Virus record (IMG/VR): IMGVR_UViG_3300013122_000007
Coordinates: 1-44,529 of that record
Origin: a virus
Length of the DNA stretch: 44,529 nucleotides
Reading direction: 5' to 3' (one strand)
Shown: in pieces, positions 1 to 5,826 of the stretch
Position numbering within the stretch: position 1 is the first letter of the stretch
Layout of the letters: each line of letters starts with the position of its first letter
Program-made: the position numbers and the translations under genes
Notes under the pieces: generated by a model
What the model saw: only the letters and a program-made list of their open reading frames with translations
What the model was told of the DNA's origin: nothing
The model's database searches: none

Positions 1-93
1 TTCGTCGATCTTGGCCATGTCCATGGGGCAATGCATCGCCAGCAGTGGCGAGCTGAACAGAATCGCGAAGGCAAAGGCTGAGAGGCGTCGCAT
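1..93 (-). CDS. Host secreted protein, 5' fragment
   Basis: This is the first 31 codons of a host gene that runs off the left edge. The product begins MRRLSAFAFAILFSSPLLA, a basic start followed by a hydrophobic core, which is a typical Sec signal peptide with likely cleavage after LLA. The mature part begins MHCPMDMAKIDE. The ATG has AGGAG seven bases upstream, which supports this start. A TATACT hexamer at 125-130 (minus strand) could be a -10 box, but I see no good -35. The gene lies downstream of the host tRNA-Cys terminator and would directly follow the tRNA on the uninterrupted chromosome. I do not recognise the family; an exported or periplasmic role is inferred from the signal peptide alone. 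Confidence 0.7.
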   Translation of the reverse strand, partial: MRRLSAFAFAILFSSPLLAMHCPMDMAKIDE

Positions 94-197
94 GGCTATT
101 CTCCTGAGCGAGAGGCGCCCATGCAGTATAGATAGCAGCGGCGGAATCGCTTGCCGCCACTCACTGGCAGTACCGGTGGCCGCGAGTTCTGGGACGC

Positions 198-234
198 AAA
201 AGAAAAAGCCCCAAGCAACGAATTGCTTGGGGCT
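198..234 (-). terminator. Host tRNA-Cys terminator (left junction)
   Basis: A perfect 12-bp stem (AGCCCCAAGCAA paired with TTGCTTGGGGCT) with a four-base loop is followed on the minus strand by TTTTTCTTTTG. It lies just outside the att core on the host side, so it is the original terminator of the tRNA-Cys gene. In the lysogen it would stop early phage transcription that runs through integrase and out of attL. Confidence 0.85.
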
Positions 235-238
235 CTTC

Positions 239-288
239 AATATGGAGGCCGATGTCGGAATCGAACCGGCGTACACGGATTTGCAATC
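239..288. other. attL: attL core, displaced 3' half of tRNA-Cys
   Basis: These 50 bases match 44407-44456 exactly. The copy covers the 3' end of the tRNA-Cys gene from the CCA through the T arm to the anticodon-loop region; the sequence then diverges from the tRNA. It is the usual footprint of a tyrosine recombinase integrating into a tRNA 3' end. Confidence 0.95.
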
Positions 289-376
289 GTACCCTAACCG
301 TCAGTCCGCATACCTGCCAAAACGAAACCGCAATGAAATCAACGGGTTGCCTCCACTAGAGAATTTGGCGAGTCCC

Positions 377-1441
377 TCAAACGGGCTCGAAATCCACACC
401 AGATTCCACACCTGAAAAAGTTGGTGTGGATGGGGTGTGAAAGCTGTCGAGAGCCGCAGCTCCGGCCAGCAGGGTGTCGCCTACTACCTTGGTGTATCTG
501 GTCGTGACACGGATATCGGAGTGACCCAACCAGTCCCTCACCAGGACGAGGTTGCCTGTCTTCTGGAGCAGGCGGGTGGCACAGGTGTGCCTACAGGCAT
601 GGAAGACGAACTCGGGGTCACTGATCTGTAGCCGGGACCGGGAGCGTGCCCATGCGTGGGTGATGGTGTGCTGGTTCCAATGCTCAGGCCACACCTGTTT
701 GCCGTCCATTCGATTGAGCAGGATGTCGACCGAGCGGGCAGGCACAGGGATGGTACGGCTCTTGGCGCTCTTCGTGACACGCGCTGGGAAGGTCAACAGC
801 AGACGACCTTGTGGGTCCTTCCTGAGCCACCGAGGCTCCATCGCCAGCAGTTCAGACAGGCGACCACCAGTGTCGATGCCTACCCTCACGAAGTCAGCGT
901 AAACACCACCCTCGTTCTCTTGAAGGTCCTGCAGTACAGCCACCTCCTCCTCCGGTGTGAGGTAGCGTAGGCGTCCTTCGGGTTCCTTGAGGATCTTGAT
1001 CTTGAAGTTGATGGGCTCACCGTGTTCAGCGGCGAGGGACATCATCTTGCTCAGTGAGGCCATCTTTCGATTGACCGTGGAATCGGAAAGGTCCCGGTTG
1101 CGGAAGTGTTTGACCAAAGAATCGAACTCAACCTTGCCGACCTTGGCCACCGGGAAGTCCTTGCCGAGGAAGGCCATCACGTCCTCAGCGTTGCTCACGG
1201 CCATCTTGCGGTTCTTCGTTCCCTCCCATGCTGCACAGGCGAGCTTGAAGGCCTCGCCAAGGGTCATCGGTTTGTCACCGCCAAGCACATCGTCGTGTAG
1301 CGGCTGTCCTCTTGCGACCTGGAGGCGGACGTATGCTTCCCAGGCCTTGCCTTCACCTTCGTCATCGAAGTAGCGGACGTACCGCTGGCCCTCGACTATG
1401 AACTCCGTCCGCCACTTGTTACCGCGCTTGCGGGTGGCCAT
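377..1441 (-). CDS. int: Tyrosine-recombinase integrase
   Basis: The 354-residue protein is a phage integrase that joins attP to the tRNA-Cys attB. All catalytic residues are visible: R194 in TGGRLSELL, a lysine near 224, H281 and R284 in HACRHTC, H307 in WLGHSD and the nucleophile Y316 in TTRYTK. The basic N terminus (MATRKRGNKWRTEF) looks like an arm-binding domain and residues about 60-140 like a SAM-like core-binding domain. The gene ends about 90 bases from attL. Its last codons (FHTPSTPTF...) are written in DNA that also carries repeated TCCACACC motifs, probably integrase arm sites. The start is one base after the TGA of the upstream winged-helix gene, with its ribosome site overlapping that stop, so the two are probably translationally coupled. 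The gene is last in the early operon and lies next to attP, beside the RNA polymerase gene once the phage is excised. Confidence 0.96.
   Translation of the reverse strand: MATRKRGNKWRTEFIVEGQRYVRYFDDEGEGKAWEAYVRLQVARGQPLHDDVLGGDKPMTLGEAFKLACAAWEGTKNRKMAVSNAEDVMAFLGKDFPVAKVGKVEFDSLVKHFRNRDLSDSTVNRKMASLSKMMSLAAEHGEPINFKIKILKEPEGRLRYLTPEEEVAVLQDLQENEGGVYADFVRVGIDTGGRLSELLAMEPRWLRKDPQGRLLLTFPARVTKSAKSRTIPVPARSVDILLNRMDGKQVWPEHWNQHTITHAWARSRSRLQISDPEFVFHACRHTCATRLLQKTGNLVLVRDWLGHSDIRVTTRYTKVVGDTLLAGAAALDSFHTPSTPTFSGVESGVDFEPV
391..441. repeat. Integrase arm-type sites, left cluster
   Basis: Two copies of a T(C)CCACACC motif point one way (392-401 and 404-413). Two point the other way (GGTGTGGA at 421-430 and GGGTGTGAA near 432-441). 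Their similarity to the cluster at 44173-44335 and the position beside attL suggest integrase arm-binding sites. The left cluster lies wholly inside the 3' coding end of int, so the DNA serves two purposes. Confidence 0.65.
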
Positions 1442-1442
1442 C

Positions 1443-1778
1443 TCATCCCTCCATCACCTTCATCATCTTGTCCATCACTTCCTTACCCTTCGGGCTCAGG
1501 TACAGCAGCTTCTCTCGCAGGTTCTGCGGGTTCGGCTTCCAGTCAACCCAATGGAGACCCTTCCGCCCTTCTCCCGCGTATTCCATCAATGCACGCACGT
1601 TGCGGGAGCCGCTGGAGTTGGTCATGCCGGTGCGCTTCTGCACATCCTGCACCGACAGTCCCTCGTCTAGCCCAATGACCAGCAGCGCGTGTAGCTGTTG
1701 CGTGGGCAGCTCAGGTGCCTCGGCACGGACAGCGTCAAGCACTCGCTTGAGTGTGGTCATGGCGGTGATACTCATCAT
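1443..1778 (-). CDS. MarR-like winged-helix regulator next to integrase
   Basis: A 111-residue protein with the layout of a MarR-type winged helix: a first helix (TTLKRVLDAVRAEAP), a helix-turn-helix (LSVQDVQKRTGMTNSSGSRNVRALM) and a wing ending in a segment like LSPKGKEVMDKM. The same plan is seen in the protein at 6213-6566. It ends one base before int, so it is the natural candidate for the lysogeny regulator or the recombination directionality factor; no other excisionase candidate is visible. The start ATG follows GAGAGG by six bases; a later ATG at codon 7 is possible. An 11-bp inverted repeat at 1798-1842 lies just upstream and may be its operator. The function is inferred. Confidence 0.8.
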   Translation of the reverse strand: MMSITAMTTLKRVLDAVRAEAPELPTQQLHALLVIGLDEGLSVQDVQKRTGMTNSSGSRNVRALMEYAGEGRKGLHWVDWKPNPQNLREKLLYLSPKGKEVMDKMMKVMEG

Positions 1779-1797
1779 TCCTTTCCTCTCTCGTTGA

Positions 1798-1842
1798 CGT
1801 ACACAGGCTTAGTAGTTTTGCTGGTATCGGTGCCTGTGTACG
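1798..1842. promoter_or_regulatory. 11-bp inverted repeat before the winged-helix/int pair
   Basis: CGTACACAGGC at 1798-1808 is the exact reverse complement of GCCTGTGTACG at 1832-1842, with 23 bases between. It has no T run, so it is not a terminator. It sits about 20 bases upstream of the winged-helix start and could be a two-half-site operator or an RNA hairpin masking that start. Confidence 0.5.
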
Positions 1843-1876
1843 CCGATGGAATCACAATCCCTGATCCGGGACAATA

Positions 1877-2119
1877 TCAACCGAGCACTTCAGACAAGTA
1901 GTCCTCAATGTCCCGGTTGTGGGGCAATCCGAGCCAAGCAAAGTAGCCCCACTCGATGATTGCTACACCTCGTTCCTTGAACCGCTCCAGTCCATCCTTC
2001 ACTTCGTACCAGAGCGTTACATCTCCCTCATGTACCGCGAACGCCTCTGGACACAGCACCTCGACAATATCTGTCTGCTCATTCCACAGGTACTGGTCCA
2101 CTAGACTCACTGCTTCCAT
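1877..2119 (-). CDS. Small early protein, 80 aa
   Basis: An unrecognised early protein, acidic and rich in aromatic residues (LWNEQTDIVEVL..., LWYEVKDGLERF, IIEWGYFAWLGL). AAGGAAG stands directly before the ATG. It follows the other early genes in the same direction and precedes the regulator operator region. Small acidic early proteins of T7-like phages often bind and disable host enzymes, but nothing here identifies a target. Confidence 0.6.
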   Translation of the reverse strand: MEAVSLVDQYLWNEQTDIVEVLCPEAFAVHEGDVTLWYEVKDGLERFKERGVAIIEWGYFAWLGLPHNRDIEDYLSEVLG

Positions 2120-2209
2120 CTTCCTTCACACCTTGCTTCTGTATCTCGGGCACCTCTATGTGCCCATCTCGTAACTTGGAAAATTGCCTAGCGTTCACAG
2201 CGGTTGGTA

Positions 2210-2512
2210 CTACGGGCGCGGATGGAATCTGAACTCCACACCACGCAGCTTGAGGGACACGATGCGATCCAGTCGCACCGACCGGTACTTGGCCTTCCCT
2301 TCGCGGTTGGCTTCCCACACGGTCACCTTGTTCTCGGTGTCGGCGGTGTCAGGGTCACTAAATGGGGACTTGAGGTGCCGGTAGACACCAAGGCGCCCGT
2401 TGAGACGGCGAATGCGTCCGTCTGCCTTGCGAAACTCCAGGGTCATGAAGCTGCCCCCAGCCATGTTGACCAGTTGGCGAGCCGATTGGACGAGTACGTT
2501 TGTGTTGGCCAT
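2210..2512 (-). CDS. Early protein, likely SH3-barrel WYL_2/DUF2693 type
   Basis: A 100-residue protein. The central pattern (MTLEFRKADGRIRRLNGRLGV ... KVTVWEANREGKAKYRSVRLDRIVSLKL) fits a small Sm/SH3-like beta barrel of the DUF2693 (WYL_2) kind found in many phages. That assignment is from memory of the pattern and is moderate. The start is supported by GGGGGAG about nine bases upstream; the bases GTGCCGCTATGGCC around it recur at the start of the gene at 3580-3882. The function of the family is unknown. Confidence 0.65.
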   Translation of the reverse strand: MANTNVLVQSARQLVNMAGGSFMTLEFRKADGRIRRLNGRLGVYRHLKSPFSDPDTADTENKVTVWEANREGKAKYRSVRLDRIVSLKLRGVEFRFHPRP

Positions 2513-2529
2513 AGCGGCACTCCCCCTTT

Positions 2530-2739
2530 TTATTGCCTTGTTGCTGTTGTTGCTGGGTTCTTCAATCGCTCAAGCTCTGCCCTCCACGCCTCTTCCTTCA
2601 GGTTGTGGATCGGGCGGTAGGCCCCGAGCTTGATCTTGGTCGGGTTCTTTGGACTCGCGTAGCGAATCACCTCCCCGCCTCCTTGCAGGTATCGTTGTGT
2701 TTCACGCTCCAGGTGCTGCGATAGTGTGGCTTTGTCCAT
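2530..2739 (-). CDS. Small early protein, 69 aa
   Basis: Not recognised. It is predicted mostly helical and charged at both ends (MDKATLSQHLERETQRYL..., NLKEEAWRAELERLKNP), with a short basic middle (ASPKNPTKIKLGAY). AGAGGCAG stands upstream of the ATG. The first 38 bases overlap the end of the next upstream gene, as is common in this tightly packed early unit. Confidence 0.6.
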   Translation of the reverse strand: MDKATLSQHLERETQRYLQGGGEVIRYASPKNPTKIKLGAYRPIHNLKEEAWRAELERLKNPATTATRQ

Positions 2740-2914
2740 GAACTGCCTCTGCGGACTTTATTCGTGGGTCGATGCGCCAGACACCCCGCCGGATTCGTGT
2801 CAGACCGGTGCGGATGCCTCGGACGTGCCAGCATTTTGCCGCTACCAATACGGAAATCAAGGGGCCTTCTTGCAGTAGCGCACCCGGCTTGTACAGCTGG
2901 TGTGCAGCATTCAT
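2702..2914 (-). CDS. Small basic early protein, 70 aa
   Basis: Not recognised. The ATG overlaps the TGA of the upstream gene (ATGA at 2911-2914), the main reason to accept it: that arrangement gives translational coupling and recurs throughout this genome. The product is basic (HVRGIRTGLTRIRRGVWRIDPRIKS), suggesting nucleic-acid binding, but no motif supports a specific role. The 38-base overlap with the following gene lowers confidence slightly. Confidence 0.55.
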   Translation of the reverse strand: MNAAHQLYKPGALLQEGPLISVLVAAKCWHVRGIRTGLTRIRRGVWRIDPRIKSAEAVHGQSHTIAAPGA

Positions 2915-3165
2915 GCGGCCACCTCATGCTTCAGCTCAAAGTCGTCAGTCGGGGGCAGCAGCTGCTCGAACGGGTCTGTATCGAAGACTTTTGCCACAGG
3001 AATCATGCGGGTTTCTTCGCCCACCTGCCAGCGAACGCACAGGGCCGGCACAGGCTCCTGCGACACTGCGTCGCGGCAGATAGCGATACAAAGCGCGTCA
3101 GCCTCGGCGGCGGACTGGATCAGGTCGAGAGCGGCTTGCAGGATTTCAGCTTTGGTCTTGGCCAT
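2911..3165 (-). CDS. Small early protein, 84 aa
   Basis: The chosen start is the ATG of MAKTKAEILQAALDLI, with GAGGAG just upstream; the reading frame extends further but without a ribosome site. The product is acidic overall, with an N-terminal helix, a middle strand-rich part (VPALCVRWQVGEETRMIPVAKV) and an acidic C terminus. Family not recognised. It overlaps the following gene by four bases. Confidence 0.65.
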   Translation of the reverse strand: MAKTKAEILQAALDLIQSAAEADALCIAICRDAVSQEPVPALCVRWQVGEETRMIPVAKVFDTDPFEQLLPPTDDFELKHEVAA

Positions 3166-3176
3166 GGTGTTTCTCC

Positions 3177-3401
3177 TCAGTAGGTTGGATCGATTACGCC
3201 GTGGTCCTTCGTGACCTTGGCGAGGTTGTTCACGGGCACCGAACGGATGCCCTCGATGGTGGAAATCTCGGCCACCCTGCCGCCGCAGTAGAGGCCCTCG
3301 ACGGTGCCCACGAAGGCCACTGTCCAAGGGTCATGAGCGGTACGGCGGATGGTGTCGGCGTTGAAGCACACCCGGTCACCGGGCTTGATTGAGAGCTGCA
3401 T
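3177..3401 (-). CDS. Small early protein, beta-barrel-like, 74 aa
   Basis: The sequence starts MQLSIKPGDRVCFNADTIRR and continues with several short strands and glycine turns (TVAFVGTVEGLYCGGRVAEI), the look of a KOW/SH3-like small barrel. A strong AGGAGG lies five bases upstream of the ATG. No known function. It sits in the early run between genes of similar size. Confidence 0.6.
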   Translation of the reverse strand: MQLSIKPGDRVCFNADTIRRTAHDPWTVAFVGTVEGLYCGGRVAEISTIEGIRSVPVNNLAKVTKDHGVIDPTY

Positions 3402-3409
3402 GGGGCCTC

Positions 3410-3583
3410 CTACAGAACCCAGCCGAGGCCACTGCGACGGCGACGGTGATAGGCGGATGCCACTGCCTCGCGGCCCATGTCATCGAAGTCGCCGTCCTGG
3501 TAGCGCTTGGCGGCACGTTGCTGGCGAGCTTGGTGATAGGCGCGCCGGGTCTGGCGTTGCAGGTCACGCTTGAAGGCGTTCAT
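3410..3583 (-). CDS. Small basic early protein, 57 aa
   Basis: I place the start at MNAFKRDLQRQTRRAYHQ because this ATG overlaps the TGA of the upstream gene and has GGGAG eight bases before it; a GTG three codons upstream is the alternative. The product is very rich in arginine and glutamine and probably one long helix, consistent with nucleic-acid binding. Not recognised. Confidence 0.6.
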   Translation of the reverse strand: MNAFKRDLQRQTRRAYHQARQQRAAKRYQDGDFDDMGREAVASAYHRRRRSGLGWVL

Positions 3584-3882
3584 GGTTGGCACTCCCGTAG
3601 TTCATCAGGGTTCGGTAGGTGAACCACCGGCTTACCGGCGTCCATCAGCTCAGAGGCACGGGCGATGACCACATGGAACGGTCCATCCAGCAGCGCTACG
3701 GCAAGACCGTCCTCCCCTCGCCCGTATAGGGTCCAGAAGCGGTCGATAGCATTGGACATCTGGACGTCTGAGGCATAGGCCACTGCAGTCACGGCAGTTG
3801 AGTTGCAAGCGGCATCGAAGTACTCGATGCACTCAGCCACTTCATAAGATTGGTAGTCGCCTTGTGCTTGTTGCTGGGCCAT
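3580..3882 (-). CDS. Early protein, 100 aa
   Basis: Not recognised. A polar N terminus (MAQQQAQGDYQSYEV) is followed by a mixed alpha/beta segment (ECIEYFDAACNSTAVTAVAYAS ... ). GAGGAGAGTGCCGCT precedes the ATG, the same leader block as before the gene at 2210-2512. It overlaps the next gene by four bases. Confidence 0.6.
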   Translation of the reverse strand: MAQQQAQGDYQSYEVAECIEYFDAACNSTAVTAVAYASDVQMSNAIDRFWTLYGRGEDGLAVALLDGPFHVVIARASELMDAGKPVVHLPNPDELRECQP

Positions 3883-3953
3883 AGCGGCACTCTCCTCGGT
3901 TGGTTATTCGCTCACTGGAAGGCACCACTCGGATGCCTTCGGATCAGCGAACA

Positions 3954-3973
3954 TCCCGGAAGCGGGACTATTA
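3954..3973 (-). repeat. TCCCGGAAGCGGGA hairpin element
   Basis: A perfect 5-bp stem with a GAAG loop, followed in the plus direction by CTATTA. It lies just after the stop of the 244-residue early gene. Related elements occur at 1910, 4735, 5375, 41136, 44008 and 44343, all in the early or att-proximal half of the phage map. Confidence 0.55.
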
Positions 3974-4705
3974 GGACAGACTAAGGGCGGGAATCAGGTT
4001 CACCTTGCCGTACTTGGCGGTGTACTTGGAGGCACGGGCACCATGCACATCGATGGCGATGCTCGGGCCTTCGTTGTGGGCACCGTTGCACAGGCCACAG
4101 TCGGCACAGCTCACACCTTTGGCGCTCGGGCACTCAATCTCACCGGGCAGCAACGGGGCACCCTCGGTCTTCACTCGGAAGGTGCGGCGTCCGAAGCGGT
4201 GACTGCCACTGGCTTGCTTGGGAGTGTCGGCACTCACCATGACCCAGCGCAGCAGCCGAGTATCGAACTGGCGATGGGCGAGCTGGTGGGTGTACCCGGT
4301 CCAGCCTTTGGCTTGGCTCAGGACGGACTGCCAGACGTCGAAAGGCACAGCTGCAGGGTCACCATAGGCACCGAGGCGAACCATCCGGCCAGCGAAGGCA
4401 GCAGCATCCCAGTCACGGCTGTAGTTGCCGCGCTTGTAGGCACGGAACACGGACAGCGGACCCTGATGCAAGGTGACATAGCAGGCACCGCCGAGGGACT
4501 GGCGATGCGGGCAGCCACCACACACTGAGCCATCGAGCATGAGCTTGCTTGCAGTGTGCGGCTCAACGTCCGACCGCATGATCCAGGTCTGGACCATGTC
4601 GCCGGTCTTCACGTTGCCGCTGTGCATGGTAGCGATTACCACGATGGGCTCACCGTCGAGTACAGACGGACCTTCATAGATGATGAAACCAGTAGCTTTG
4701 GCCAT
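3971..4705 (-). CDS. Conserved cysteine-rich early phage protein, 244 aa
   Basis: The largest early gene. Cysteines lie in two clusters, CGGCPHR in the first third and CPSAKGVSCADCGLCNG near the C terminus, suggesting a metal or iron-sulfur site. The opening (MAKATGFIIYEGPSVLDGEP) and the CGGCPHR block resemble a widespread phage family of unknown function (I believe DUF7227). It begins with a good GGAGG. As the first sizeable gene after the early promoters it holds the position of T7 gene 0.3-type host-takeover proteins, but no function is demonstrated. It ends at a hairpin element. Confidence 0.75.
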   Translation of the reverse strand: MAKATGFIIYEGPSVLDGEPIVVIATMHSGNVKTGDMVQTWIMRSDVEPHTASKLMLDGSVCGGCPHRQSLGGACYVTLHQGPLSVFRAYKRGNYSRDWDAAAFAGRMVRLGAYGDPAAVPFDVWQSVLSQAKGWTGYTHQLAHRQFDTRLLRWVMVSADTPKQASGSHRFGRRTFRVKTEGAPLLPGEIECPSAKGVSCADCGLCNGAHNEGPSIAIDVHGARASKYTAKYGKVNLIPALSLS

Positions 4706-4734
4706 GACGGCACCTCCTACGAATGTTGTTGACT

Positions 4735-4749
4735 GTCCCGGTTGTGGGA
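4735..4749 (-). repeat. Degenerate TCCCGG..GGGA element
   Basis: TCCCGGTTGTGGGA lies between the 28-residue peptide gene and the 244-residue gene. It matches the hairpin element at 3954 with one changed stem base. Confidence 0.4.
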
Positions 4750-4750
4750 A

Positions 4751-4837
4751 TTACAGGCCAAGCGAAGCCGTTGCCACCTGCAGAAGCTGATGGGCACCGA
4801 GTCCGATGGCTGCGACGTAAGCGAGATAGAGTTTCAC
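4751..4837 (-). CDS. 28-residue hydrophobic leader peptide
   Basis: A GTG start with GGAGGAG nine bases upstream opens a 28-codon frame ending in TAA. The product starts MKLYLAYVAAIGLGAHQLLQ and is almost wholly hydrophobic with one lysine, so it would insert in or lie on the inner membrane. It is the first cistron after the early promoters and antitermination leader. The strong ribosome site and clean frame make it plausible; there is no homology evidence. Confidence 0.5.
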   Translation of the reverse strand: MKLYLAYVAAIGLGAHQLLQVATASLGL

Positions 4838-4866
4838 TGAGGCACACTCCTCCAGTTGACTTAATC

Positions 4867-4896
4867 GAGCGTCCTGGAGAAGTCACCAAGACGCTC
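4867..4896 (-). ncRNA. Leader hairpin, possible RNase III site
   Basis: GAGCGTC and GACGCTC form a perfect 7-bp stem; after one mismatch TGG pairs with CCA, leaving an eight-base loop. It lies in the early transcript between boxA and the first small cistron. T7 early mRNAs are cut at such intergenic stems by RNase III; here the role is inferred. Confidence 0.45.
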
Positions 4897-4933
4897 TGTT
4901 AAGCCCACTGCTTGCCATGCGTCATATCCGAAT

Positions 4934-4945
4934 TGTTAAAGAGCG
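4934..4945 (-). promoter_or_regulatory. rRNA-type boxA antitermination site
   Basis: On the minus strand the sequence reads CGCTCTTTAACA, matching the bacterial rrn boxA (TGCTCTTTAACA) at 11 of 12 positions. It lies inside the early leader, downstream of all four promoters and just after a boxB-like hairpin, the order seen in rRNA leaders. NusB/S10 binding and protection of early transcripts from Rho are inferred. Confidence 0.7.
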
Positions 4946-4954
4946 GGTGTCGCG

Positions 4955-4981
4955 GCAGGTTTCGTTTTACTCGGCACCTGC
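4955..4981 (-). ncRNA. boxB-like hairpin upstream of boxA
   Basis: GCAGGT and ACCTGC form a perfect 6-bp stem around a 15-base A-rich loop in the minus-strand transcript. It stands ten bases before boxA. In rrn leaders a short stem precedes boxA in the same way. Confidence 0.5.
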
Positions 4982-5056
4982 GGGCCTGCGGAATCCACCT
5001 TTAACGTCGCCTCCGTCGGACGTGAGGGCCGATGTTGCTGTCCCTCTTGACTGCAG

Positions 5057-5084
5057 ATTCTACGCTTTTCGCTTTGCTTGTCAA
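5057..5084 (-). promoter_or_regulatory. Early sigma70 promoter 1 (most gene-proximal)
   Basis: On the minus strand: TTGACA, 16-base spacer, TAGAAT. The -35 box is perfect and the -10 is one base from consensus. It is the last of four tandem promoters and drives the early operon leftwards. Confidence 0.85.
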
Positions 5085-5172
5085 CTCGCCGTTGTCTTTG
5101 CCTTGTCGCTTCCTGCGATCCGGTAGAAGCCGCGTGTCCCGTTGTCCGCGTTACGAAGGCCCCTAGCCTTCA

Positions 5173-5200
5173 CTTCTAGCGTGGCGTTCGACGTTGTCGA
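5173..5200 (-). promoter_or_regulatory. Early sigma70 promoter 2
   Basis: TCGACA, 16 bases, TAGAAG on the minus strand. It is weaker than its neighbours but has the same spacing, so it looks like a diverged copy of the same module. Confidence 0.55.
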
Positions 5201-5238
5201 CTTGCCTTGCGTGCCGCGTTCTCTGCAGCGTTGGGCAT

Positions 5239-5268
5239 ATCCTAGAGCCCGTCGGGTGACCTTGTCAA
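5239..5268 (-). promoter_or_regulatory. Early sigma70 promoter 3
   Basis: TTGACA, 18 bases, TAGGAT on the minus strand. The perfect -35 box is in line with the tandem series. Confidence 0.7.
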
Positions 5269-5333
5269 CCCTTTGTCGTCAGTCCCGTTTCCGGTTCATT
5301 CGACCCCGGCGATCCGTGCCGGGATGGCTGCGC

Positions 5334-5361
5334 ATTCTACGCGAACGGCTGAGCATGTCAA
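5334..5361 (-). promoter_or_regulatory. Early sigma70 promoter 4 (most distal)
   Basis: TTGACA, 16 bases, TAGAAT on the minus strand, the same boxes and spacing as promoter 1. Tandem strong host promoters near the genome end are the T7 A1-A3 arrangement. Confidence 0.85.
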
Positions 5362-5826
5362 CAGCCTGATGATAGTCCCGGATGTGGGCCAATAGGAGGC
5401 GATAGGAGGCGCGCAAAGGCGAGCCAATAGGGAAGCATGGCCGATGGTCTTTGCGTGGCTTGTGGGGCGCTTGTGGGGCGCTGGCGTGGCAATCCTGGCG
5501 GGAGTCGGGAGGATGCCGAAAAGAAAACTACAGGGGAGCAAAAGTGCATCCCTAGATGTAGTGGCTGCAGGCCCTAGCAGGCCCTAGATGTTGTGTCCTG
5601 ATGAGCCCTTGCAGCCCATCGGATCGGGCCTCAACGGATAGCTAATCCGTGGAAAACCCTTGAGAATCAATGACTTAGCGGCGATTGGTGTGGCTTTTGG
5701 TGTGGATGGAGGCCCCAGGGTGCCCGGAAAGAGCCCGCCCAGGCCCCCCACGGGGGGACACTCGGCTCGCGGCCATTACAAAAGACCGCTCAGATTTTTC
5801 GGCCAAAAAGGTCCCGGTGTGCCCTT
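5362..5826. other. Gene-free segment, candidate virion-end region
   Basis: No credible gene lies here. It joins the last late gene to the early promoters, so in a T7-like phage it must contain the linear-genome ends (terminal repeat, collapsed to one copy in the prophage). It is rich in short direct repeats: GGAGGCGATAGGAGGCG (5396-5412), GCTTGTGGGGC twice (5469-5490), GCAGGCCCTA twice (near 5567-5586) and CCCTAGATGT twice. T7 has comparable short repeats beside its terminal repeats. Two copies of GGTGTGG (5684-5707) resemble integrase arm sites, and CCCCCCACGGGGGG occurs at 5744-5757. The exact ends cannot be read from sequence alone. Confidence 0.5.

Noticed and set aside
11-415. Plus-strand frame over attL
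   Set aside because: It crosses the host terminator and tRNA remnant and is opposite the host gene start.
2079-2318. 79-codon minus-strand frame between early genes
   Set aside because: It overlaps two better genes out of frame and has no ribosome site.
5744-5757. CCCCCCACGGGGGG as terminator of the last late gene
   Set aside because: No T run follows on either strand and the loop would be very small.
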